Shown here: piece by piece, positions 1 through 12,300 of the stretch | How the letters are laid out: the number at the start of each line of letters is the position of its first letter | Numbering within the stretch: position 1 is the first letter of the stretch | Assembly: GCF_001625305.1 (NCBI RefSeq) | Contig: NW_017804353.1 | Span: 694,863-758,862, forward strand | Reading direction: 5' to 3' | DNA length: 64,000 nucleotides | From: Branchiostoma belcheri | Lineage: Eukaryota > Chordata > Leptocardii > Amphioxiformes > Branchiostomatidae | Position numbers and translations under genes: made by a program | Notes under the pieces: model-generated | What the model was told of the DNA's origin: nothing | What the model saw: only the letters and a program-made list of their open reading frames with translations | Database searches by the model: none

Positions 1-96
1 AAGGTTTTAGTGTGGCTAAAGCATGATCATCCTAAACCTTTTTGCCATCAACAATTACATTATCTTGTATATGTAGTTCAACTATGTCTCAATGGG

Positions 97-269
97 TAGC
101 CTCCATAGCATGCCAGAAAACTGGGGGTTTTGGGGGTCTTTGGGAGCTTTTATGTGCTATTTTCTGATTGCATATAGACAACATAGCCGGCCTGGTTGAA
201 TTACCCCCATTTTTGCTTATCAGAAAACAGCCAAAGACCACCAAACCCCCAGTTCTGCTACAGAGGCTA
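97..269. mobile_element. MITE family M1 (TIR TAGCCTCCATAGCA), 9-bp TSD
   Basis: Terminal inverted repeats TAGCCTCCATAGCA / TGCTACAGAGGCTA, flanked by CTCAATGGG and CTCAATGGC (9 bp, one mismatch). About 170-200 bp with inverted inner arms (ACTGGGGGTTT). Three more copies occur in this window. Confidence 0.9.
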
Positions 270-366
270 CTCAATGGCAAAATCATGGGATGACCCTGAA
301 CATTGTGACAGGGGCTTGAGAGATGCCTGTTACAAAAGTTTTTGACATGTCTTGACTCCCTTACAG

Positions 367-3300
367 CTGAGCTACAGAATAAGGCGGATCGGGAGCTGAG
401 AGACGCCTTAATCAACACCTGGCCGCAGGTGCCCAGGAAAACCATCGACATGCTCATGCCGCCTGAAGAAGGTACAGAGCAAAGCACTATCGACGAACAT
501 AACACATTTCTGTCATGGTCCTTAAACGTGACGGGTAAGGTGGAGGTTACTAATACGTGTTGCCTGTCTCTCCTCGGTTAGCCTGGGTGCCATATCCTCC
601 GTAGTTTCTGCCCGCTCCCTAATGTAGCTGGCTTCCACAGAAGTAGTGGTAGCCAGTAACATTAGCAAGTGGGCAGAAACTACAAAGGAATTGGCACCCA
701 GGCTACTCTTCGGTGGCTTCAACTCTCCAACTCTGCTACCTCATCTTTGTTCCAAGACCAGGCAGGAAAGATGTTTTTAACTAGAAAGGCCGACATTTGC
801 TCAAGAGCAAATACAGCACATTTCACCCATTCTTCCTGCTCATTCCAAATTTCCCCTAGAAAGGCCAACATTTGCTCATGCAGGAGCAAATGCAGCACAG
901 CCTCACCACATCTCCCGTACCAAAAATGGACCTATCTCCCCTCCTGCACAAATGGATTGTTCCTAAATCACCCCTGTTTAAAATGTGAACTGTTCCAACA
1001 GTCCATGCAGCAATGGAATCATGGGAGCCTTTTGCGAACAAAAAAAGCCCCTGCAGTTTTAAAGAATGCTGTTAGGGGACCAAAATATCTAACATTACCA
1101 GTTTTTCCTGAGTGCCTACTACCACCAAAAAATCATGATCATAGCATTTAAAGAAGTAGTAAAAGTGGTATCATAGAAAGTCACTAGGGAGCCTGTAATT
1201 GAAGTTATCCTTTATTTTGCAAACACCTACCCACATACCAAAATTAATGTTGCCCAGATTCTGATGCTTAATTTCATGAGTTATGCTGCCTACTAACACA
1301 AACAGCATTGGAAACCTTATATGCTCTTGTGATATGGATATGCATTGGCATTGGCATTGTTTTTTATTTTTGGAAAGTTGTTTTTTTAGAAAGTTAATTT
1401 ATTTTTGATGAAGAAACAGTTACCATTTCCTGGTCCTTTTCCTTTGTCACCTGATACTTATTTAAGCATGGCACAATTTTACCTGCTCCTGGTCAAAAGA
1501 GTTTAAAATATAAATTTTACTTCAATTAATATATTATAATATATGTTTAATGCACGGACACATGTGTCTCAGTGCACATTCATTTCTTTGAACTAAACAC
1601 ACTTTACTGCATGAAAATGCACCCATTTCTTCAAAAGCACCTGTGCATGTCATCACAGATTCATGAAATTATGTTCTGTGTTTTCGCAAAATTTTAATAT
1701 TTTGCGTTTTTACAGGTTTGACTTTTGATTTCTTTTGGATGTGAATGGTCAATTTTGGTTACAATTTTCCTTTCAATTTGCCTTTCAATATGATGTAAAT
1801 TGGCATGGAATCTGATTGTATTAACTGCGCAAACTAAGTGGAATACACTCAAATTCTGAGTCGCCATGAAATATATTTGGTATAATAATAGTTTATTGAC
1901 CACAATCCAGGTACATGGCAGCGTATAAAATCGCACTCGGGCTTTAAAAACAGACTAAACAAAAAGGTCAGCTAAACAAACAAAGGACATTGACAAATCA
2001 AGTACAAACGTAAACATATACTGACTAATAGTATACACGTCATAAATTTAATTTTTGGTACTTTTTTTGTTTCAGAGCTGCGGAAAGACCGGCTCACTGT
2101 GGGTAAAATCTACGGAGCTCTGCTACTACATGACTACTTTAAACAGTGGAAGGCAAAGAAACTCAAGGAGCAGGTGGGTGGTAAAAAAAACAACTGTTAG
2201 ACATTAAAAGTTATATGTTTAGAGTTAAAACTTTAGATCCAACACAAAAAGTTCTCTCACCTAAAGCTTTCGACCAGTCACTCTGGTCTTCCTCAGTAGA
2301 CTGACCCAGTGAAGCTTGTCACGTGGCTTCTTTGAAGTGTGACGTCAACACTGGGTCAAAGGTATCTGGTAGACGATTAAAAGTTATAGTTGTGAAAGCA
2401 CCATGATTATCATTTTCAAAGATACTGTCAAATAGTGTGCTCTTATTTTGCTTTTGTGAAATTGTTAACGTATACACCATGCACTGGTCTCTGTTGCTAG
2501 TAGTGCAAGTCACTACATGAAAACTCAGTTGTTTAGCATGTAGAAAGATGCATTTTTAAAGGACCTTGCAAGTTCAACTTGGAGAGCAGTTGTACACAGT
2601 TTACTCCTACATGTAGTGACTACCTACCTGTAAGATTCACTAGTCTTGCACATCAAAATATTTCTCATGTCTTTCACCCTCCCAATATGCTAGACTTAAC
2701 CACTCAACCCAGCTCATGATTACATATACCAGTGCAGAGCATATCTAACAGCTAATCATTGACAGTCGAGTGGATATGACTACAATTACAATTACTTCAT
2801 GTAAAGTTTTATATAATCAAAGCATGTTTAGTGTTTGATATCAGTAACACAGTCAACAGTAGGGATAGACACAGGCACTACCACCAAATTTGCTGATTCA
2901 GTAGTTTAATGCATGGGATTGACTGGGAAAAGTAAGTAAGCATGTACAATGTATTTCCACAAGTATTATTTGACACATCATTTTAGTTCTATCATGAAAG
3001 TTTATTAATTTTATTTATTCATTATTTATCATGAAAGTTCATCTGTGTTGGAAGTTACATGTTTTGAGTTCACACTTAAGATCCCACACAATAAAGTCTC
3101 TCACCTAGAGCTTTTGCCCAGTCACTCTGGTTTTCCTCAGTAGACTGACCCAGTGAGACTTGTTACATGGCTTCTTTGAAGTGTGACATCAACATTGAGT
3201 CAAAGCCATTTGACAAGCCTCACTGGGTCAGTCTACTGAAGAAGTTTTAACTTCACACACCATTTTAGTTCATTTTCATAAGTTATTATAGTGAATAATA

Positions 3301-6300
3301 GGAGGAAATCTTTAACTGAACATTGTTTTTTTCCATTCCAGACCAGAGGAAGGGGCAACAAGGTACAACGACAGGTGGAGGAAATTACTAATCATGGTTT
3401 TCTGGCTGTTTGTGTGTCCGTCTTTCTAACTGACTACTTTTCCAGGGTTGCACCTGTTGCTTTCCTGAATGAGGTGGTGCTAACCACTGTCTTTTCTTGT
3501 ACCTCTGTTCTATCTGATACAAGCAAAACTTTGTGCTGTTTTACTTTCTAATATGTACTAACCACTAACTGCCATCTTTCATACGAAATCTTCCTCTAAC
3601 TTTCAGGACAACTGCTTCTCCCAAGGACTCAAATATCTCCTCTGCCTAGACTATAATCTTTAACATCATTTATAGCATGTGGCATGTCTCCTAATACAAT
3701 ACTGATTACTTCTGACTTGTGTTTGCCTGCATAGTCTGAGTGTTACAATTTATTGAAATATCATATAATTATTGGGTTGCTCTTTTTTCTAATCTAATGG
3801 TATTTATGCATGAATATCTTCAGTCAGAAAGAATACTTCAAATATGTGTCATTAGCCTAACTTTTTGTGGTAAAATTGTACTTTCACGCTCAGAATTTTC
3901 TAATATCTTAAATGAGTGCTCAGTCACAATTTTATATCAAGTTTCTTAATTCTTGTTCTCCATTCAAAAATGCCTCAGAGAAGTGGAGTCATTTTGTTTC
4001 TTGTTTTGTTTTCAGAGCTCATTTTTCCAGAGAATGATCAACACCTTTACTCCCTCCAAAGAGGATGTAAGGGGAGAGAACTCAGCCCCTGCTATACCAG
4101 GGTAGGTTGACACAGAAATTAAACTGTCACAAATACAGTTTACTCATACATATGTATGTCCTCTTTATTTTTACCAAAGGAAAACATATTGTTATATTTC
4201 AGTCCATACCATGGTATGGATGAAATATATTGTGTTCCCTCATGTTTCTCCTCCTTCTTCTTCTCCTCCTGCCAAACAGTCAAAGGGATTCAACTCAGCC
4301 ATCATTCAGCCAAATGACCTGAAATTTGGCATGGAGGTAGAGTGGGCAAATACCCCCAGACGTTTTTTTCATTTTTTTGAAACATGCCTTTGAAAAATTT
4401 TTATGAAGGTTTTTTGGGGCATTTTTTGACAAAAAATGGATTTTTGGATCCTGAACCCTGGTATTACAACCAAATGATCTGAAATTCGGTATAAGGGTAC
4501 CTTGAACGTGTGTCTACAGAATAGTAGTCACATATTTGGCATACACCACTTCCAAATGACTCATTTGGGGGACTTTAATGGCTATTTTCAGCAAAAAAAG
4601 GGCCAAAAGTGCTGTACCCGTTCCATGTTCTATCTAAAGAATGGCGGTTCCATCCATGGAACACATGTTCCATTGCGGGTTACCTGAGGTCACATTGCAC
4701 CTACATTGTAAGTGGTGCGTAATGACCCACAAATTCAATTTTATGTGCCTAAGACCTTCAAAATGTATCAAATCTCATCATTGTTAGTTTTTGCATACCT
4801 GTAATAAGATTAGTAAAGCTTTTGAGATTCAAAGTACTTGTTGTTGCATCTTTGTTCTCATATAGCTACTATTTAATTCATTTATTTGAGAACCTTTGCC
4901 AGTTTTGCACTGGGGTAAGTTTGGAATAGTCCACTTTTGCGTGGGAGGGAGATGGACTGAAATATGCTGTATTTGCTCCCAAGCAAATGTCGGCCTTTCT
5001 AGTTTTTGCTCTGTTTCCTCTTCCAAACACCAAAGGTCACTCAGTGATCAGAAGCCAGACATCTGTGACCATGGTAATTGGTGTTGGGTTACATCATGTT
5101 GCAATTCTAAAGCAGGAGGGATTTAGACTCCTGTCACCATATACATGTATATGAATGTGTGAGTAAGAATTAACAGAGCACTGAACATATGCAAAGGTAA
5201 ACATTTTGCATTTGCTTTGCAAATGTTACCTTTCTAGGTACATGATTTTGTTTGTAGAAATATTCAACATATCCAATACACAAAAATGTTTTAGAACAAT
5301 GTGAAAATTGTTATTAACTTTTTTGCATTTATTCTTTGCAGTGCCCAACAGCCTAAACTTTTTGGTGGAAACACAAACCTAAATGTGGCAGATGTTGTAA
5401 GTATCACATTTCTTCACGTCCTGTTAGTGTTCACGTTAAACAAAAGAGCTAAAAAAAATGTTTCTGTAAAAAATTTTGAAAATTATCAACAGCATCAACT
5501 TACATGTAGTCTGCCTGTGTTGTAATGCTTAAGTGATGGTACATGTATTTCTTCAGTGGACTTGCTCTATTGTTATCATATCAATATCACTCACTGCAAT
5601 TCAACAAGTAGCTGCTAGGTGTCCTTCTTTTCTGACTGTGGGCTGAACTGAAGTTGCAATTTTCCAGCACGTCGGTAGAACGTACTGCGTCTGCGCAGAA
5701 CCCCATATTTTCACGTTTTTCGGTGGCTTTTTGGTCAACGTTGCATTAGAATTTTGCCTGTTGCAGAGAATATCTTTTCCAACATAACATTTGGAAACTA
5801 CAGACGAGATGTTTTCCTTATATGCACGAAAACAACCTTATATGAGACGTTCTGCCAAAGTGCTATGTACAATACATTACGGGTTTCGCGCAGGTGCAGT
5901 ACGTTCTGCCGACGTGCTCAATTTTCCTATATATATGTCTGTGTTGTTGGCACCTTTCTCAGGGCAACCCACATCCAACTGCCACTCCTAGTAGCTCCAA
6001 CAATCCAAACCACTCACAGGTACCAGCTGTCTTCTCTGCTTTTCATGATTGTGTGCTCTCTCTGTGTGTATGTCTTTGTGTGTTTTCTGTGATCTGCTCC
6101 TTCTTTTACCGTGTCCTCTGATTGTCTTGAATTCATCTCTAACATCTGTGTCCATAATATCACCAGGGTCCATAATATTGCCACCAGTGTGCTTAAAGAT
6201 ATTTTTACTTTTGCAACATACTTTTGGTATGCACTCCTTCACACATCAAATATACATACCTAGGGTATGTTGCAGTAAAAACATCTTAAAGCACACTTTT

Positions 6301-9300
6301 TCTCAAGGTGGCTATATTATGGACCCTGGTGATATTATGGACACAGATGTTATGTGTCTGTGTGTGTTTTCTGTGATCTGCTCCTTCTTTTACTGTGTTC
6401 TCTGATTGTTGTGAATTCATCTTTGAAGCAATAGCAGCTACCACAGTAATTACTCAGTAAACCTGAATGTTCTCTGTGCTTTTATTCTTCTTCGAGTTTT
6501 TTGCTGTGACCTTTCTACTGTCAATCAGGGCACAGTGAATAGGGGTTTCCAATCTACATGTTTGAGTACTGTACTACTGAATTGTTTCAACCAAAGCTAA
6601 GGCCACACCAATTTAATTTGTTGGTTCTCGGATTTTTTCAGAAAAAATATGAAGTGACAGGGCGAAAAAAAATAAAAATAAAAACAGGTCTAGGCATCCT
6701 ATTATAGGCTTAAATGCTACAAAATGAGCCATGAAGTCAACACAAAAGGCTGGGTTAAAATTTAAACATTGAATTTTGAACTTTTAATCAAACCACTGCA
6801 ATGATAGATGGGAAAACTGTAACAACTAGGAAGAAAATGACTTTCCTCAACTGTTGGGGGGCAAAACATGAGCATTTTTCAGTTGATTCAGGACCAGAAT
6901 CAATTTTTTTTTTTTGCAAATCAGAAAAAAATGAAGAGGCGAATCCGAGAACCAACAAATTAAATTGGTGTGGCCTAACTGTACTATAAAATGGTTTCAA
7001 CTGCAAACTACTGTAAACTTCATCCCCAAGAAAACACAATGATTTGCAGTACTACACTCAAGCTTAAGTCTTGTTTTTCTAGAGTTGTTCTTTGGGAATA
7101 TATCCAAGAATAGCACTTTATTTGCATATCAATCAACAGGTTGTGTATATAAACCTGCTTTCCCCTCTGGTCTCTCAGTCACTGACGAAAGCTAGTGGAT
7201 ACTAGCTGAAACGTCTGACGTTTTCAAAATCATATCCAGTTGCTTGAGTAACTGTTTTTTGGCGTATTGTATTACCTGGATGTCTGACCTTCATCGACGT
7301 ATCCAAGAATAGATTGAGCAGAAACTGTAAAAAACATAGTCACTATTTATGTCTTAACCCTTGTCCTGCGGAGCACAACAATTGTTGTTTTGCACATACA
7401 GTACCATCTACACATGTATATAGCACCCTGTATAGGTACAACTTGGGTGTATTTCTCGTGCAACGCATCACACCATAGCGAAAAGCAACGAATGGGGAAG
7501 TAACTATGCCACCGCAGGGCAAAAAAAAGTCGGAGGTCTATGACCTAACTAAGACAGGAAATTATTGAAAAATATTGTGTAAAAAATGTCAGCATTTTCA
7601 CAGAAACTTTTTCATACCCTAGGCCATTGAGATGAGACCGTTGGAGAACAACACTCTTGTTTTTCTAGAATTGTTCTTTTAGCTATTTGGGAATATCTAA
7701 GAATAGATTGAGCAGAAACTGTAAAAAATAGTCACTATTTATGTCTTAAATATGACAGCATTTTCACAGTACGTTTTGCTTCCCCTAGGCCATTGAGATG
7801 AGACCGTTGGAGAACAACACTCTAACTATTGAGACAGAACCTTCAAGGTCAACCTCCATGCCCAAGTTTGTACCACAGGTAACCATTTCCATCCAACATG
7901 CTGAAAATTTTCTGTACTTCTTAAAGACATCCAGTGCAGTTTTTAGGGCAGCAAAACTGGAAATATTCTGAATAAGGCAATCTGACACATACTGCTTCAC
8001 ATTAGCACATTTTAGTCAGTATTTCATACTTTGGGCTTTTAAAACTGCAGAAACGCCCAAAGATGAGTCCTTTATTTTCTGGCTGGTACCCTAAAAATCA
8101 GCCCAGGGCCCTTCCAGTGACCATTTTCTGTCAGAATTTTGGGAATTTTTGCTCCATGAGGGTCAATATACATTAGGATAGTGTGGTTTCAACTAAGTAT
8201 GTAGATAAATGGCTGGAATATTGGCTTTGAAAAATCGGGTTTCCAAGCCCTAAAAACTGCATTGGATGCCTTTAAATATGCTACCTACACCCCCATCACC
8301 AGTGGGGTAGTCTGCCCCAAACCTACTTATGAATGTATTAAGGTGAGAGGTTGAAAATCAGTAACTGTTAATGTCTTGTAAGTACACTGTATGGGTACAA
8401 CTGCATGTAAAATCCTGATGTTAGGTCTGTCCTTGGTGCTGAAAGCCTAATAGTTATTAAAGAATAGCACCTCTATGTGAGAGCTATACCATAAAGCTTT
8501 GATACTGGCATCTTAGCCAATAGCTATAGTTTTACAAGGATCAAGATGCACAAATTGTCTGTTTTTGGTCAGGTACCTCTGCAATAATGTCACTGACTGT
8601 CACTCTTACAATGAGATACTAGTAATATAAATCACTCTTCTTGGTTTTCGCAGCCACTTCTCTACAAATTTGTCATTATCGCAAACAAATAATTCGTAGA
8701 CTTTCTTTCTTCTGCACCTGCTGCCATCGTGAATATATAGTTCCTCAAACATGTCCATTTTTCTCAGACCGCAAAATTTTGCTACCGGGAATACAAAGTG
8801 ATTTACAGTACAAGTAGCCAAAACAATAGTTTGTATAAGATTGTATGATACATATGATTGTGTTATGATCCATTTCTTTTCTGAAATATCTGCACCTTAG
8901 TGTCCTAGGCTGTTCTGTCAAATATAATGTTAAAGATGCTTTTGGATCTTGACATATTCATTTATTTATTCATTTATTTATCGGTTCAGCTTACAACAAC
9001 CAGGGTTGCCGAACTAGTCGCAGACTATTATTAATGGTCAACCCTGGGAGAAAATAAGTCATTAGGCATACATAAAAATATAATTAATAAATCCTGCCTA
9101 CCTTCCTATGTGCTCAGGCCAAGTACTGGCCCCTTGCTCCCCTCCTCCAATTCATAAATACACAGTGAAATATACAATAATACATTGTATATACATACTT
9201 TGGATATATCTTGACATATCTGTTCTGTTCTCCATTGTAGTATAATAGGGATGGTGTAAGGAGGTCAGTGTCCATGCAGCCCAATGGTAGGACAGGTACG

Positions 9301-12300
9301 TACGACAGTAATACCTGAGTGGTCTTACATGTACAATACATTGTGCACTTCTCACGAATACACTGCATGTAGTTCCTCTGTACTCTGCAATAGGTACATG
9401 TAGACTACTGAAGTGCTTATACTAACAATACTCACCCAATACTAACAAGGAGCTAGATTTATATATGCTGATTAGGTAGGTTCACCTATTAACATGCTGT
9501 AACAAGGTCTCACAAACTTTTATGTCGCTTTAAACTGGAATATTTTTGCTAAGGACTTAAAGGTATTTGACTGATCTCAACATTTGCAAGAATACACCCA
9601 GCTAACGAAAAATACTGTAAAATGCAGTCTTCAAGTTTTAATGACTTCAATAGGAAAATAGGTACACATTCACCTTCCAAATTATCCTATAAAAACACTG
9701 GTTGATGAACAGGTTTGTTAGTCAATATTGTGCCACATATTGTGCTGAATATTCAGAAATAACACATTTCAGATGTAAAATGGTATCACTGGCAATTTCA
9801 TGCATCTATAGTTCTAACAGCTCAAATCAACAGCCAAGCAACCATAGAACTGCATCATGAAAATGTCACTGCAAAAGTATAAAAAAAGATAGATTTAATT
9901 ATTATTTTACTATTAAGATGCCCCACACACTTAACAAGGAAAACTAGTTTTGTTAGGGCCCCCATTACAATATGTATCTGGAATTTACTTATAGCTGTTA
10001 TAAGTGTCTGTTATATAGTTTCCCCCTAGAATTGAATAGTACAATGAAGTTGCTATTAAAAATTGTGACTTGTGATAATACTTTATTATTTCTAGAGGGT
10101 TTTAGTTTACCAGGGACAAGGGCACATTCATTTAACTCTTGCTGCACAGTGCTGTTGCTGTTTTTTTCATCATATCGGATTCCACATTTCTCAACACACC
10201 CAAATACACAAACATGTGCCTCACTCAAAAGGAGTCACGTAAGTCTGATGCTGTACAACAGAACCTTGCCTTTTTTTCTTTCTGCTCATCTTTTCTTTGT
10301 TTCTGACATGTGAGTGAATATTTTCCTTGTTTACCATCCATTCATCCAAACATATCAAAGTTGCCCCGTCATTTCCTCCATTGCCCAGTATAGTGATTAA
10401 GGATGTTCCCAGGTCACATTTTTGATCTATTAAGTACATGTACCTCGTACATCTGAAAATATTTTGGCTGCCTAACACAGGCAAGAGTGTTGAGAAGGAA
10501 AACCGCACTGTCGATCCCTCATTTCTTAACAGATGACTTTTATCATCACCAGAAAGACACAGAATTTCAACATTGGCAGAGAATCAAGTGTCAGAAAATG
10601 TTTTGTCCTTAAACCCACCGTCATGATATCCGGTCACATTGTGCGAACACTGGCCAAAAATGCCCTTTCTAGAACTTGCAGACTTGTTGGGCGAGCTACT
10701 TTCCTACTGTATGACACTCAGCTTCATGACTATCAGTTCTGATGACTATATATTGAAACCTGGGGACATTCTTGCTGTAGCATGCTATACAGGGCTCGAA
10801 ATACTCTGTGCACGTGCACCTTAGTGCACCCAAAATTGAAGCTGTGCACCAGTGCACCAAAACATTTTTGTAGGTTTACACCTTTAACGATGTTAAATGT
10901 ATACTACTACACAGCATAATCTTGTGTCAGAAAAATAAGAAAATCTTTGTTGTAGTATTTTTCTTTAGAAATAAAGCATTCATTGAGTAGTTTTTGCTGA
11001 CATTCTATTTATTCTCTTCATATGGTACACACTGTTTTTAGGTTGGGTGCACCAGTGCACCTATTCCCAATAATGAATTTCGAGCCCTGATGCTATAATA
11101 TAGTTCATCAGTCTGGGACAAACATGTTGACAGCTGTAGTCTACTCCCTGCGCAGGATTAAGACACAGGAGACACAGTCTCGATCTGGCCTCGCCTGCTG
11201 GGCTGGAGGCCGGCCTGCCCCAGGCTCCCGGCAGGTAACCTGTACTTCCAACTTCTTCTACGGCTTAGCCTGGTATCCAGTCTGATCGTGGTTGGGGCCG
11301 AAAGAGCTCTGTCCCGCCCGCCTCACATAGGTTTCCCGGTGTGTATTTCACAAGAGACTGATTAGCCCTCACGACAGCGGATAGACAGAGGCGGGGCAGT
11401 AGTGACATATGGCTTTCGTGTTGGGGGGAAACCAAATCCCCAGTTATTAGCGTAACTCTCCTACCGGGGCGGCCTGTTGCACTGGGCGGGGGAAGCTATT
11501 AGAGCCCCCGAAGGCACAACCTGCCCGAACACCCCAATACCCCCAATCACGTAAGACTGGATACCAGGCTATCTACGGCCACACCAATTTCATTTGTTGG
11601 TTCTCGGATTAGCCTCTTCATTTTTTTCTGATTTGCAAAAAAAAGAAGATTCTGGTTCTGAATCAACTCAAATATGCTCATATGTTGGTTCTCGGATTAG
11701 CCTCTTCATTTTTTTCTGATTTGCAAAAAAAAAAAAGATTCTGGTTCTGAATCAACTCAAATATGCTCATATTTTGTCCCAAACAGTTGGGGAAAGTCCT
11801 TTTCTTCCTAGTTGTTACAGTTTTTCCATCTATCAATGCAGTGGTTTCATTAAAAGTTCAAAATTCATTATTTAAATATTAACCCAGCCTTTTGTGTTGA
11901 CTTCATGGCTCCTATCATAGCATTTAGGGCTATAATAGGATGCCTAGACCTGTTTTTTTTCGCCCTGTCACTTCATATTTTTTTCTGAAAAAATCCAAGA
12001 ACCAACAAATTAAATTGGTGTGGCTCGATGTTTCAATTTTCGCATCCTCCCCCAAAGCCATTGAAACTCCCTACTGACTGTTCTCTCAACTTTGTGCCTC
12101 CCTTTGGAAAGCCTTTCCAGCTGTCCATTTCAAGTTTCAATCGTCTCTCTGTTCAAAAACGTTTTCTGAGATGTTTTTTCCTGACCATCATTTTCGTGAC
12201 CCAAGTGTCTCCTGTTTGAAAACCTGTGTCAGCTTCTACATTTGTATCCCCCCGCCCAATAAACCGGCTTCAAACACTCACATGTGCTCTCCCTCATTTC

